Shown here one piece after another: positions 6,334 to 12,325 of a stretch of DNA of 12,325 nucleotides. The notes beneath the pieces are model-generated. The model made no database searches. It saw only the letters and a program-made list of their open reading frames with translations, and had not been told where the DNA came from. Positions within the stretch are counted from its first letter, which is position 1; each line of letters begins with the position of its first letter. The DNA is taken from the NCBI GenBank assembly GCA_017537045.1, contig JAFYLN010000033.1, positions 1 to 12,325 on the forward strand, read 5' to 3'. Source of the DNA: Oscillospiraceae bacterium. Its GTDB lineage: Bacteria > Bacillota_A > Clostridia > Oscillospirales > Oscillospiraceae. The position numbers and the translations under genes are program-made.

Positions 6334-7224
6334 ATGAAAAGAGTAACCATTCGCGTGCCGGCGACCACGGCCAACTTAGGCCCCGGCTTTGACGCTTTCG
6401 GCTGTGCCCTGAGCCTGTATACCGATGTGACCTTTGAAGAAACTGAGACAGGTCTGGAGATCACCGGCTGCCCCGAGGAATTTACCGGCCCGGACAATCT
6501 GGCCTATGTTTCCTACTGCGCCGCACTTGCCACCATGAGCGAGGAGCTGCGTGGCATTAAGATCCACATCGATGCCCACATTCCCGTCTGCCGCGGTCTC
6601 GGCTCTTCCGCCGCATTGCTGGTAGCAGGTGCCATGGGTGCCAATGTGCTGCGGGGCAACAAGCTGTCCACACAGGGACTTCTGAACATCACCAATGCCA
6701 TGGAAGGCCACCCCGACAATCTGGCTCCCGCCTTCTTCGGTGGCCTGACTGCCTCCATGGTGGACAACGGCCTGCCGGTCTGCGTCAGCTTCCCCCTGCA
6801 TCCTGACTGGGAGTTTCTTGCCCTGATCCCCGATTTCAACCTTTCCACCGCCAAGGCCAGAGCTGCCCTGCCGGATCAGGTCAGCCGCGCCGATGCCATC
6901 TATAATATCTCCCACGGTGCACTGGTGCTGAAGGCGTTGGAACTGGGTGACGAAAAGCTGCTGCGTAATGCCATGCAGGATAAGCTCCACCAGAACTACC
7001 GTAAGAGGCTGATTGCAGATTATGAAGAGATCGAACAGCTGGTGCGCACTACCGGTGCCGCCTTCTGCCTGTCCGGTGCCGGCCCCACCCTGCTGTGCAT
7101 CACCCGGGACAAGGCGCTGCAGGAAAAGCTCGCCAAAAAACTCGATTCCATCACCACTGCCAATTGGGAAATGCTTCCCCTGCATGTGGAGTTTCAGGGT
7201 GCCCACGTCATCTGCACAGAATAA
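6334..7224 (+). CDS. thrB: homoserine kinase (GHMP family)
   Basis: A 296-residue cytoplasmic kinase that phosphorylates homoserine with ATP, supplying the substrate of ThrC. Seen: an N-terminal VPATTANLGPGFDAFG segment (8-23) typical of ThrB, the GHMP ATP loop PVCRGLGSSAALLVAG (84-99), the EGHPDN motif (124-129) and the C-terminal LSGAGPTLL motif. The length is normal (E. coli has about 310). The start is ATG at 6334, with GGAG 8-9 bases upstream. It is the last gene of the thrC-thrB arm. The repeat that separates it from thrC ends just before its ribosome site, so the repeat forms most of the upstream RNA. It is followed 7 bases later by a strong terminator. Confidence 0.97.
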   Translation: MKRVTIRVPATTANLGPGFDAFGCALSLYTDVTFEETETGLEITGCPEEFTGPDNLAYVSYCAALATMSEELRGIKIHIDAHIPVCRGLGSSAALLVAGAMGANVLRGNKLSTQGLLNITNAMEGHPDNLAPAFFGGLTASMVDNGLPVCVSFPLHPDWEFLALIPDFNLSTAKARAALPDQVSRADAIYNISHGALVLKALELGDEKLLRNAMQDKLHQNYRKRLIADYEEIEQLVRTTGAAFCLSGAGPTLLCITRDKALQEKLAKKLDSITTANWEMLPLHVEFQGAHVICTE

Positions 7225-7231
7225 CGGATCA

Positions 7232-7260
7232 AAGCGGCATGGTTTTCCATGCCGCTTTTT
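7232..7260 (+). terminator. Rho-independent terminator of thrC-thrB
   Basis: AAGCGGCATGG, a TTTT loop and CCATGCCGCTT form a perfect 11-base stem followed by more T, so the T-run is five bases. It stands 7 bases after the thrB stop. Confidence 0.92.
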
Positions 7261-7309
7261 GTTACACAGTTCAACCACCGGTTGTTTTTGCTTTTCCACA
7301 GATGGTTTA

Positions 7310-7338
7310 TTGCATTTTTCCGCCGCTCGTGGTAGAAT
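7310..7338 (+). promoter_or_regulatory. sigma-70-type promoter of tldD-tldE
   Basis: TTGCAT (7310-7315), a 17-base spacer and TAGAAT (7333-7338). The predicted start near 7345 gives a short leader of about 26 bases, with AAAGGAG at 7357-7363. Confidence 0.65.
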
Positions 7339-7370
7339 GTCCCCATATCACTTACAAAAGGAGTTTGCCC

Positions 7371-8750
7371 ATGATTTCACGAGAAATTTGCCAGCGTGTT
7401 CTGCAAAAAGCGGTGTCCACCGGCGCCGACTATGCGGAAATTTTCGCTGAAAACACCATCAACCACTCCATCAATATGATTGCCAGCTCGGTCGATTCCA
7501 TTAAGGACACCGTCGTTGCTGGTGCGTCCGTGCGTGTTTATAAGGGATTGCGCTCTGTCATGGCATCCACCGTTGATACCAGTGAATCCGGCCTGCTGCG
7601 CTGTGCAGAATCCGCAGCCGATGCACTGGGACAGAGCGATGCTCCCATCGACATTGTATTGAAAGAACGCATCTTTGGTGACGCACATCCCATCCGTATC
7701 GTTCCCTCTACCGTTTCCAATAAGGAAAAGGTTGCCATTCTGAAAGAGGGCTACTTCGCCGCCAAGGAATATGACGCAGCCATCACGCAGGTCACCGGTA
7801 CCCTGCTGGATGTGGATCACAATATCCTGCTGGCCACTTCCGAAGGCCTGTATACCCGGGACCGCCAGATCCGCACCCGTATGATGATCGACGCTGTTGC
7901 TGATAAGGGCAACGGTGCGCAGACCGGTGGCTGCCGTCCCGGCCGCCGCATGGGTCTTGAGATGTTCGAAACGATCCTGCCCGCCAATGTGGGCATCCAC
8001 GCCGCCCGTCAGGCGGTCACCATGGCCGGCGCCGGCTACTGCCCCGCCAAGGTCATGCCTGTTGCCATCGAAAACGGCTTCGGCGGCGTTATCTTCCACG
8101 AGGCCTGCGGCCATTCTTTGGAGGCATCCTCCGTTGCCTACGGCCAGAGCCAGTTTGCAGGCAAGCTTGGCCAGAAAATCGCCAACGAGAAGGTCACCGC
8201 CATCGACGACGGTACTATCCCCAATGCCTGGGGTTCCATCAATATGGACGATGAGGGTCATCCCTCCCGGAAGAATGTGCTCATCGACAAAGGCATCCTC
8301 AAGAGCTACATGATTGACAACATGGGCGGCCGCCGCATGGGCATGGCACCCACCGGCAATACCCGCCGCCAGAGCTACCGCTACACCCCCACCTCCCGCA
8401 TGACCAACACCTACATCGCCGCAGGCGAGGATAAGAACGAGGATATTATTGCCTCCATCGAATTCGGCCTGTACGCCAAGGAAATGGGCGGCGGCAGTGT
8501 CAATCCCGTCACCGGTGAGTTCAACTTTGCCGTTAACGAGGGCTATCTGATCCGGAACGGTAAGATCTGCGAGCCTGTCCGCGGTGCATCTCTGGTAGGC
8601 AAGGGCAGCGAGGTCATCCAGAACATCGATATGGTGGGCTCTGATCTGGATATGGGTCAGGGTATGTGCGGCTCTTCTTCCGGCAGTGTGCCTACCAATG
8701 TGGGTCAGCCGCTGGTCAGAGTTTCCAGCATCACCGTCGGCGGCCGTTAA
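7371..8750 (+). CDS. tldD: TldD family zinc metalloprotease subunit
   Basis: A 459-residue subunit of the TldD/TldE protease. In E. coli this complex completes microcin B17 processing, degrades the CcdA antitoxin and cuts unfolded peptides. Seen: the zinc motif HEACGH at residues 243-248 (HExxxH form), followed by SLEA as in the family, and C433 in GQGMCGSSSG, matching the position of the conserved C-terminal metal-ligand cysteine. The paralogue-shared NPVTGEF motif is at 378-384. The start chosen is ATG at 7371 with AAAGGAG 7 bases upstream. The frame stays open further upstream into thrB, but that part has no similarity or ribosome site. tldE starts 12 bases after the stop, so the two form an operon under the 7310 promoter. 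No RiPP precursor gene is seen nearby, so a general proteolytic role is more likely than peptide maturation. Confidence 0.95.
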   Translation: MISREICQRVLQKAVSTGADYAEIFAENTINHSINMIASSVDSIKDTVVAGASVRVYKGLRSVMASTVDTSESGLLRCAESAADALGQSDAPIDIVLKERIFGDAHPIRIVPSTVSNKEKVAILKEGYFAAKEYDAAITQVTGTLLDVDHNILLATSEGLYTRDRQIRTRMMIDAVADKGNGAQTGGCRPGRRMGLEMFETILPANVGIHAARQAVTMAGAGYCPAKVMPVAIENGFGGVIFHEACGHSLEASSVAYGQSQFAGKLGQKIANEKVTAIDDGTIPNAWGSINMDDEGHPSRKNVLIDKGILKSYMIDNMGGRRMGMAPTGNTRRQSYRYTPTSRMTNTYIAAGEDKNEDIIASIEFGLYAKEMGGGSVNPVTGEFNFAVNEGYLIRNGKICEPVRGASLVGKGSEVIQNIDMVGSDLDMGQGMCGSSSGSVPTNVGQPLVRVSSITVGGR

Positions 8751-8762
8751 GGAGGAACTACC

Positions 8763-10109
8763 ATGAATTTCAACGAATTTAAAAACCATGTGATTGCCGC
8801 CTGCGAGGAGCTGGGCATCACCGAATATGAACTCTATTACAGTGCCAGCGAAAGCACCAGTGTGGAAACCTTCCGCCACGAGATCAACGAATTTACTGCC
8901 TCCCGCGACGGGGGTGTCTGCTTCCGCTGCATTGCAAACGGCAAGATGGGCTATGCCTCCACGGAGGATCTGAGCGCCCAGCAGGCCAAGGCTGTGGTTG
9001 CCAAGGCTGCAGATTCCGCAATGCTGCTGGAGTCCGAGGAAACGGTATTCCTCGGCGAAGGCGGTCAGGAATATGAAATGCTGGAAATCCAGCCCTACAC
9101 ACTTCCCGATACAGACAAGTTGATTGCTGCTGCGCTGGAAACTCAGGAGAAGCTCTATGCCGCCGATCCTGCCGTCATTGACTGCTGCCAGACCCAGTGT
9201 CTTGCCGAATCCAACGAAATCGCCATCTACAACTCCAAGGGGCTTGACCTGCACTATGAAAACACCGTTACCGGCCTGCTTGCCAGCGCCGTGGTTTCCG
9301 ATGGAACCGAAATGGAAAACAGCTTTGAACTGAAGCTGGGCAAGCTGGAAGAAATCGACACGGGCGCACTTGCTGACAAAGCTACAAAAAATGCCAAGGC
9401 CAAGTTGGGCGGACAGGTAGCACCTACGGGACAGTATCCCGTGGTTTTCTCCCCCAATGCCATGTGCCAGCTGCTGGGCGTGTATGCCGGTATTTTCTCC
9501 TCCGAAGCTGCCCAGAAGGGTCTATCCCGTCTGGCCGATGCCGAAGGTTCCGTGATCGCCTCCGACATCGTGACGCTGGTGGACGATCCCTTCCACAAGG
9601 ATAATCCCATGCCCATCAATTTTGACGCAGAGGGCAGCCCCACCCACAAGAAGAATGTCATCGAAAATGGCCGGCTCTGCACCCTGCTCTATAACCTGAA
9701 GACGGCCGCCGTAGCAGGCAAAAAGACCACCGGCAATGCCTCCAAGGCAGGCTATGACGGTGCCGTGGCCGTGCGTCCTTTCACACTGTATCTGGAGAAC
9801 GGCACCGTTTCCGAGGAGGAACTGCTGCAACAGGTTGGAAACGGCGTTTATATCACCAATCTGGGCGGCCTGCACGCCGGTGCAAATCCCATCACCGGCG
9901 ACTTTTCCCTGCAAAGTGCGGGTTTTATGATCGAAGGCGGCATCAAGACCACTGCCGTCAAGTCCTTTACTGTGGCAGGTAATTTCTACGACCTGCTGAA
10001 AAATATCACAGCCCTTGCCAACAACTGTGAGCTGCCCATGGCCATGGGCATGACTGCCTTTGGCAGTCCCAGTGTCCGCGTGGACGGTCTTTCCATCGCC
10101 GGCAAGTGA
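8763..10109 (+). CDS. tldE: TldE/PmbA family protein, non-catalytic partner of TldD
   Basis: A 448-residue partner of TldD. In characterised pairs, TldE/PmbA lacks the zinc site but is needed for the heterodimeric protease. Seen: no HExxxH motif; an N-terminal domain with ETFRHEINEFTASRD (35-49), like the substrate-cleft strands of the family; and the NPITGDFSLQSAG motif from residue 375, which mirrors NPVTGEF in TldD and shows common ancestry. The start is ATG at 8763, with AAGGAGG 7 bases upstream and 12 bases after tldD, a clear translational unit. The stop is TGA followed at once by TAA. Repeat copy D starts within about 6 bases of the stop and the terminator lies 170 bases on. The length agrees with E. 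coli PmbA (about 450). Assignment as TldE rather than a second TldD rests on the missing metal motif. Confidence 0.94.
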   Translation: MNFNEFKNHVIAACEELGITEYELYYSASESTSVETFRHEINEFTASRDGGVCFRCIANGKMGYASTEDLSAQQAKAVVAKAADSAMLLESEETVFLGEGGQEYEMLEIQPYTLPDTDKLIAAALETQEKLYAADPAVIDCCQTQCLAESNEIAIYNSKGLDLHYENTVTGLLASAVVSDGTEMENSFELKLGKLEEIDTGALADKATKNAKAKLGGQVAPTGQYPVVFSPNAMCQLLGVYAGIFSSEAAQKGLSRLADAEGSVIASDIVTLVDDPFHKDNPMPINFDAEGSPTHKKNVIENGRLCTLLYNLKTAAVAGKKTTGNASKAGYDGAVAVRPFTLYLENGTVSEEELLQQVGNGVYITNLGGLHAGANPITGDFSLQSAGFMIEGGIKTTAVKSFTVAGNFYDLLKNITALANNCELPMAMGMTAFGSPSVRVDGLSIAGK

Positions 10110-10114
10110 TAACC

Positions 10115-10270
10115 TGATGTTTACCGCACAGTTGGGATTGATAACGTAGGGCGGGGGCTCGCTCCCGCCGCGCGGCAAAAATCTTACGGCTTTGCATTGG
10201 TTTTCGGAGAATTCGTAAGATGCTGCCGCCCCTACATTCATTATCGAAACTGTGCGATAAATTCCGATTT
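10115..10270. repeat. intergenic palindromic repeat, copy D
   Basis: About 155 bases after tldE. The left arm reads TTTACCGCACAGTT, then GTAGGGCGGG and CTTACG. The right arm, inverted, reads TTTATCGCACAGTT, AATGTAGGGGCGGC and CTTACG. The middle (10194-10218) is the family's unique segment in the same orientation as copy B. The arms agree best at the ends and next to the centre. The left inner arm forms its own hairpin (GGCGGG...CCCGCC). No reading frame. Confidence 0.78.
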
Positions 10271-10280
10271 AAGCAAAGAA

Positions 10281-10314
10281 ATCCGGATGTGCAATGCACA
10301 TCCGGATCATTTTT
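10281..10314 (+). terminator. Rho-independent terminator of tldD-tldE, possibly bidirectional
   Basis: ATCCGGATGTGC-AAT-GCACATCCGGAT forms a perfect 12-base stem (10281-10307) followed by CATTTTT. On the minus strand the same stem is followed by TTCTTT, a weaker tail, so it might also stop the convergent hydrolase transcript. The rest of the gap (10315-10411) contains no gene. Confidence 0.85.
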
Positions 10315-10411
10315 ATGCCGTAATGGATTTCCTTTTGTTGCTGCGCGCCACCACGCATACCGTCATGCACACGGCGGCCACATCCTGTTTATGCGTGTGG
10401 ATTCTGCTTTC

Positions 10412-11185
10412 TCAACTCCAATCACACAGCAGCACCTGCTCAAACTCAAACCAGTCCCGGGTCAGATCCACCACCATATCCCATGCACCGGGATTGCGGA
10501 ACTGATGATCCGCACCGGGGATCACCACCAGCCTGCAGCCTTCATTGATCCGGCGGAAATTGAGCATATCATCAATTGGAAGATACTCATCGTTTTCGCC
10601 GTGCAGCAATAAAATGGGTGTATCATAAATCGTCAGGGCGGTGTAGTTGCGCACCTGCTTATAAAAAGCATAGGACACATCGAATTTCCGTTCTGCATTT
10701 AAAGTAGCATGGCCTGCTGCCAGCAGTTCTTCTTCACTCATCCGCACCATGTTCAGCAAAGTCTCAGACATGCGCAGGTTCGGTGTCTGCAGCACCAGCT
10801 TGACCCTGCCCACCAGCTCTTCCAACTGGTCAATGGCAATCAGCGTGATATAAGCGCCGAAGCCACTGGCAAAAATGCAAAAATCCAGATCGGGATAGCG
10901 GTTATGCGCCCACTGAGCCGTGTACAGCAGGGTTTCGATGCAGGTATCCAACGTCAGCGCATCGCTCTGCATGGGGCTTTCGCCATGAGCAGGAAAATCG
11001 AAGCAGATCATGGCTGCGCCGAACAGGCTCATCTCCTCGGAAAGCGCAGACAAAATCTGCGTGTCCTTGCTGCCGCCAAAGCCATGGATGCCCAGAATGC
11101 AACGGCTGGGTGCGCCGAAATCCGGCTCATAAATTTTACAGGGAATCCTCAGATGCCCCTGCGAAAGAGAGAAATACCGTTCCAT
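10412..11185 (-). CDS. alpha/beta-hydrolase-fold protein, apparently lacking the nucleophile serine
   Basis: A 257-residue soluble protein of the alpha/beta hydrolase (serine aminopeptidase S33-like) fold; the substrate is unknown. Seen: the oxyanion-region HGFGGSKD (34-41), DFPAHGES (63-70), the acid D199 in LLLHGENDEYLP, and the base H227 in PGADHQF. At the nucleophile elbow, where active members have small-x-Ser-x-Gly followed by a small residue, the sequence is IFASGFGAY (104-112). Aligning A106-x-G108-x-G110 puts glycine at the Ser position. S107 is one residue off and lacks the small residues needed two places either side. Hence it may be a pseudoenzyme or use another mechanism. There is no signal peptide or membrane segment. 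The start is ATG at 11185 with a weak AGGA about 8 bases upstream. It has its own promoter at 11229-11257 and is convergent with tldDE. Confidence 0.85.
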   Translation of the reverse strand: MERYFSLSQGHLRIPCKIYEPDFGAPSRCILGIHGFGGSKDTQILSALSEEMSLFGAAMICFDFPAHGESPMQSDALTLDTCIETLLYTAQWAHNRYPDLDFCIFASGFGAYITLIAIDQLEELVGRVKLVLQTPNLRMSETLLNMVRMSEEELLAAGHATLNAERKFDVSYAFYKQVRNYTALTIYDTPILLLHGENDEYLPIDDMLNFRRINEGCRLVVIPGADHQFRNPGAWDMVVDLTRDWFEFEQVLLCDWS

Positions 11186-11228
11186 CGTCTCATCCTCGCA
11201 TTTTCAGGAGTATAGATTCATGCGTAAC

Positions 11229-11257
11229 ATTTTACCACAAAATGGTTTTTATTTCAA
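11229..11257 (-). promoter_or_regulatory. sigma-70-type promoter of the hydrolase gene
   Basis: On the minus strand TTGAAA (11257-11252), a 17-base spacer and TAAAAT (11234-11229). The predicted start near 11222 gives a leader of about 37 bases. It sits just after the radical SAM gene with no terminator between, so read-through from that gene is also possible. Confidence 0.65.
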
Positions 11258-11277
11258 CATTTTTCGCAAGATCCGTT

Positions 11278-12135
11278 TTAAAAATCCGGTATAAATCCTT
11301 TGTCGGCCGCTTCGGCCGCCTGCGTAAAGCCCTGCAGGTCATTCAGATACATCCAGCTGAGGACTGCATCATACTCTTCATCGGTAATACGGCGGTCAAG
11401 GGGCGCTGATAGGCCGTCCATGGGGGTATACTGCCGCATGAGGCTCACGAGAACCTCCCCCGGTGCAAAGGTTTCGCCGATCCAGTCCAGAACGCGCAGG
11501 GAATTGTCCACGCATCCGGGCAGGATCAGATGCCGGATGATGGTGCCCCGCAGGATCTTATCCCCTTTCCACCGCACCGCACCGGTCTGGCGCACCATTT
11601 CGCGGATGGCAGCAGTTGCTACCGGAAAATAATCCGCTGCACCGGAAAGCGCCTTTGCAAGTACCGCATCGGCATATTTCAGGTCGGGCAGGTAGATATC
11701 CACCAGTCCCTCCAGCTTCCGCAAGGTCTCCACCCGCTCATAACCGCCGCAGTTATAGACAACGGGCATGGGCAGCTTCGGCTGCAAGGCGGGAATGATG
11801 GTCGGGAGGAAATGGGTCGGTGTCACAAGGTCGATATTTTCCGCGCCCCGGGCGATCAGGTCTTCCATAGCGGCTCGAAGCTGGTAACTGTCCATAGCTT
11901 TTCCCACTGCGCCGCCGGAAATCGCCCGGTTCTGGCAGTATTTGCAGCCCAGGGTACAGCCGCCGAAGAAAATCGCACCGCTGCCGCCGCTGCCCGCCAG
12001 CGCCGGTTCCTCCCATTTATGGAGCATAATTTTCGCTACCAGTGCTGTATCGGGACAGCGGCAGCAGCCCCGTTCTCCCGCACTGCGGTCAACACCGCAC
12101 AAACGGGGACACAGGCTGCAATTTTTGTAGTCCAT
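11278..12135 (-). CDS. PflX-like (COG1313) radical SAM protein with cysteine-rich N-terminus
   Basis: A 285-residue radical SAM protein related to pyruvate formate-lyase activases; no substrate is established for this subgroup. Seen: the [4Fe-4S]/SAM motif CTLGCKYC (C60, C64, C67), followed by QN. Before it lies an N-terminal cluster of cysteines: C6, C9 and C13 in CSLCPRLCGVDR, then C24, C25 and C27 in GCCRCPD. The phrase EEPALAGSGGSGAIFFGGC (42-60) is typical of COG1313. The N-terminal cysteines could bind a second metal centre. The start chosen is ATG at 12135 with GGAG 5 bases upstream; in-frame ATGs at 12153 and 12162 lack a site. No obvious glycyl-radical enzyme partner is in the window. 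The neighbouring hydrolase has its own promoter, so a functional link is not implied. Confidence 0.9.
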   Translation of the reverse strand: MDYKNCSLCPRLCGVDRSAGERGCCRCPDTALVAKIMLHKWEEPALAGSGGSGAIFFGGCTLGCKYCQNRAISGGAVGKAMDSYQLRAAMEDLIARGAENIDLVTPTHFLPTIIPALQPKLPMPVVYNCGGYERVETLRKLEGLVDIYLPDLKYADAVLAKALSGAADYFPVATAAIREMVRQTGAVRWKGDKILRGTIIRHLILPGCVDNSLRVLDWIGETFAPGEVLVSLMRQYTPMDGLSAPLDRRITDEEYDAVLSWMYLNDLQGFTQAAEAADKGFIPDF

Positions 12136-12140
12136 ATTCG

Positions 12141-12144
12141 CTCC
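12141..12144 (-). promoter_or_regulatory. ribosome binding site deciding the radical SAM start
   Basis: GGAG within GGCGGAGCGAAT, 5 bases before ATG at 12135. The family's first cysteine motif begins five residues after this start. Confidence 0.65.
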
Positions 12145-12159
12145 GCCTTTCATGTGTTT

Positions 12160-12199
12160 CAAATTTCAGTTTATCGCACAGTTATGCACCGCACCCAAA
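12160..12199. repeat. end of the intergenic repeat family, copy E (one end only)
   Basis: CAAATTTCAGTTTATCG followed by CACAGTT matches the outer end of copies C and D almost base for base, and lies just upstream of the radical SAM ribosome site. The expected GTAGGGGCGGC arm is missing. Instead the sequence passes into a different palindromic element at 12200. The other end, if present, lies beyond the window. Confidence 0.6.
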
Positions 12200-12321
12200 G
12201 GCCCCCTTGTGTAAAGGGGGCTGTCAAAAATCTCTGATTTTTGACTGGGGGATTGCCGTTTTTCACAACCCCTCCGGTCAAAATCCAAGATTTTGACCAC
12301 CTCCCCTTACACAGGGGAGGC
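12200..12321. repeat. second palindromic repeat, two inverted halves with internal hairpins
   Basis: The half at 12200-12255 and the half at 12267-12321 are imperfect inverted repeats of about 55 bases around an 11-base centre. Each half carries two smaller hairpins: one of the type CCCCTT-GTGTA-AAGGGG next to the outer edge, and one of the type GTCAAAAATC...GATTTTTGAC further in. It contains no reading frame. Its sequence is unlike copies A-D apart from the adjoining end E. Confidence 0.7.
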
Positions 12322-12325
12322 TCGC

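Noticed and set aside
7095..7370. A longer TldD starting inside thrB
   Set aside because: The frame is open, but the extra residues overlap thrB, its terminator and the tldD promoter, with no ribosome site; the family N-terminus begins at 7371.
7377..9254. A long open frame on the minus strand, antisense to tldD and tldE
   Set aside because: It has no recognisable domain and a glycine/histidine/valine-rich composition typical of the reverse complement of a GC-rich gene. The plus-strand genes have full family motifs and ribosome sites. The same holds for the long antisense frames over asd (711-1796, plus), lysC (1827-2864, plus), hom (3396-4472, plus), thrC (4891-6087, minus) and thrB (6376-7299, minus).

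Overview
The window looks like chromosomal DNA from an anaerobic Gram-positive bacterium of the class Clostridia, probably a gut-type Oscillospiraceae/Ruminococcaceae relative. This rests on three things seen here: strong AGGAGG-type ribosome sites, an oxygen-sensitive CO dehydrogenase beside a radical SAM activase-like protein, and intergenic palindromes with GTAGGGGCGGC cores, which I associate with that group. The genus is inference. Most genes are core metabolism. I see no phage, CRISPR array, transposase, tRNA or rRNA.

Left edge (1-740): the first 111 codons of a Ni-Fe CO dehydrogenase gene (cooS type, minus strand, TTG start). It has a near-consensus promoter whose transcript start runs into two tandem 18-bp dyad repeats. 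After these come a short intergenic repeat and the asd terminator.

Centre (738-7260): every enzyme needed to turn aspartate into threonine. On the minus strand the order of transcription is hom (homoserine dehydrogenase), lysC (aspartate kinase), asd (aspartate-semialdehyde dehydrogenase). On the plus strand it is thrC (threonine synthase), thrB (homoserine kinase). The two arms appear to share one symmetric, face-to-face promoter at 4555-4602. It is built on the perfect inverted repeat TTGCTTTTT-N30-AAAAAGCAA, so one DNA element could drive both halves of the pathway. thrB ends in a strong terminator.

Right part (7310-10314): a separate promoter drives tldD-tldE, the two subunits of a TldD/TldE (PmbA) metalloprotease, ending in a strong terminator. 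On the minus strand follow an alpha/beta-hydrolase-fold protein whose nucleophile serine appears to be replaced by glycine, with its own promoter, and a PflX-like (COG1313) radical SAM protein with a cysteine-rich N-terminus.

The main signal that genes do not explain is a family of about 100-190 bp imperfect palindromic repeats. They have related ends (AATTTCAGTTTATCGCACAG type), a GTAGGGGCGGC arm and a shared central segment. Copies occupy the hom-lysC, thrC-thrB, asd-cooS and tldE-hydrolase gaps, and one end lies upstream of the radical SAM gene beside a second palindromic repeat. A different heptamer-based hairpin sits between lysC and asd. No clearly new multi-gene system is visible. The best leads are the symmetric promoter, the cooS operator-like repeats, the repeat family and the hydrolase lacking its serine.
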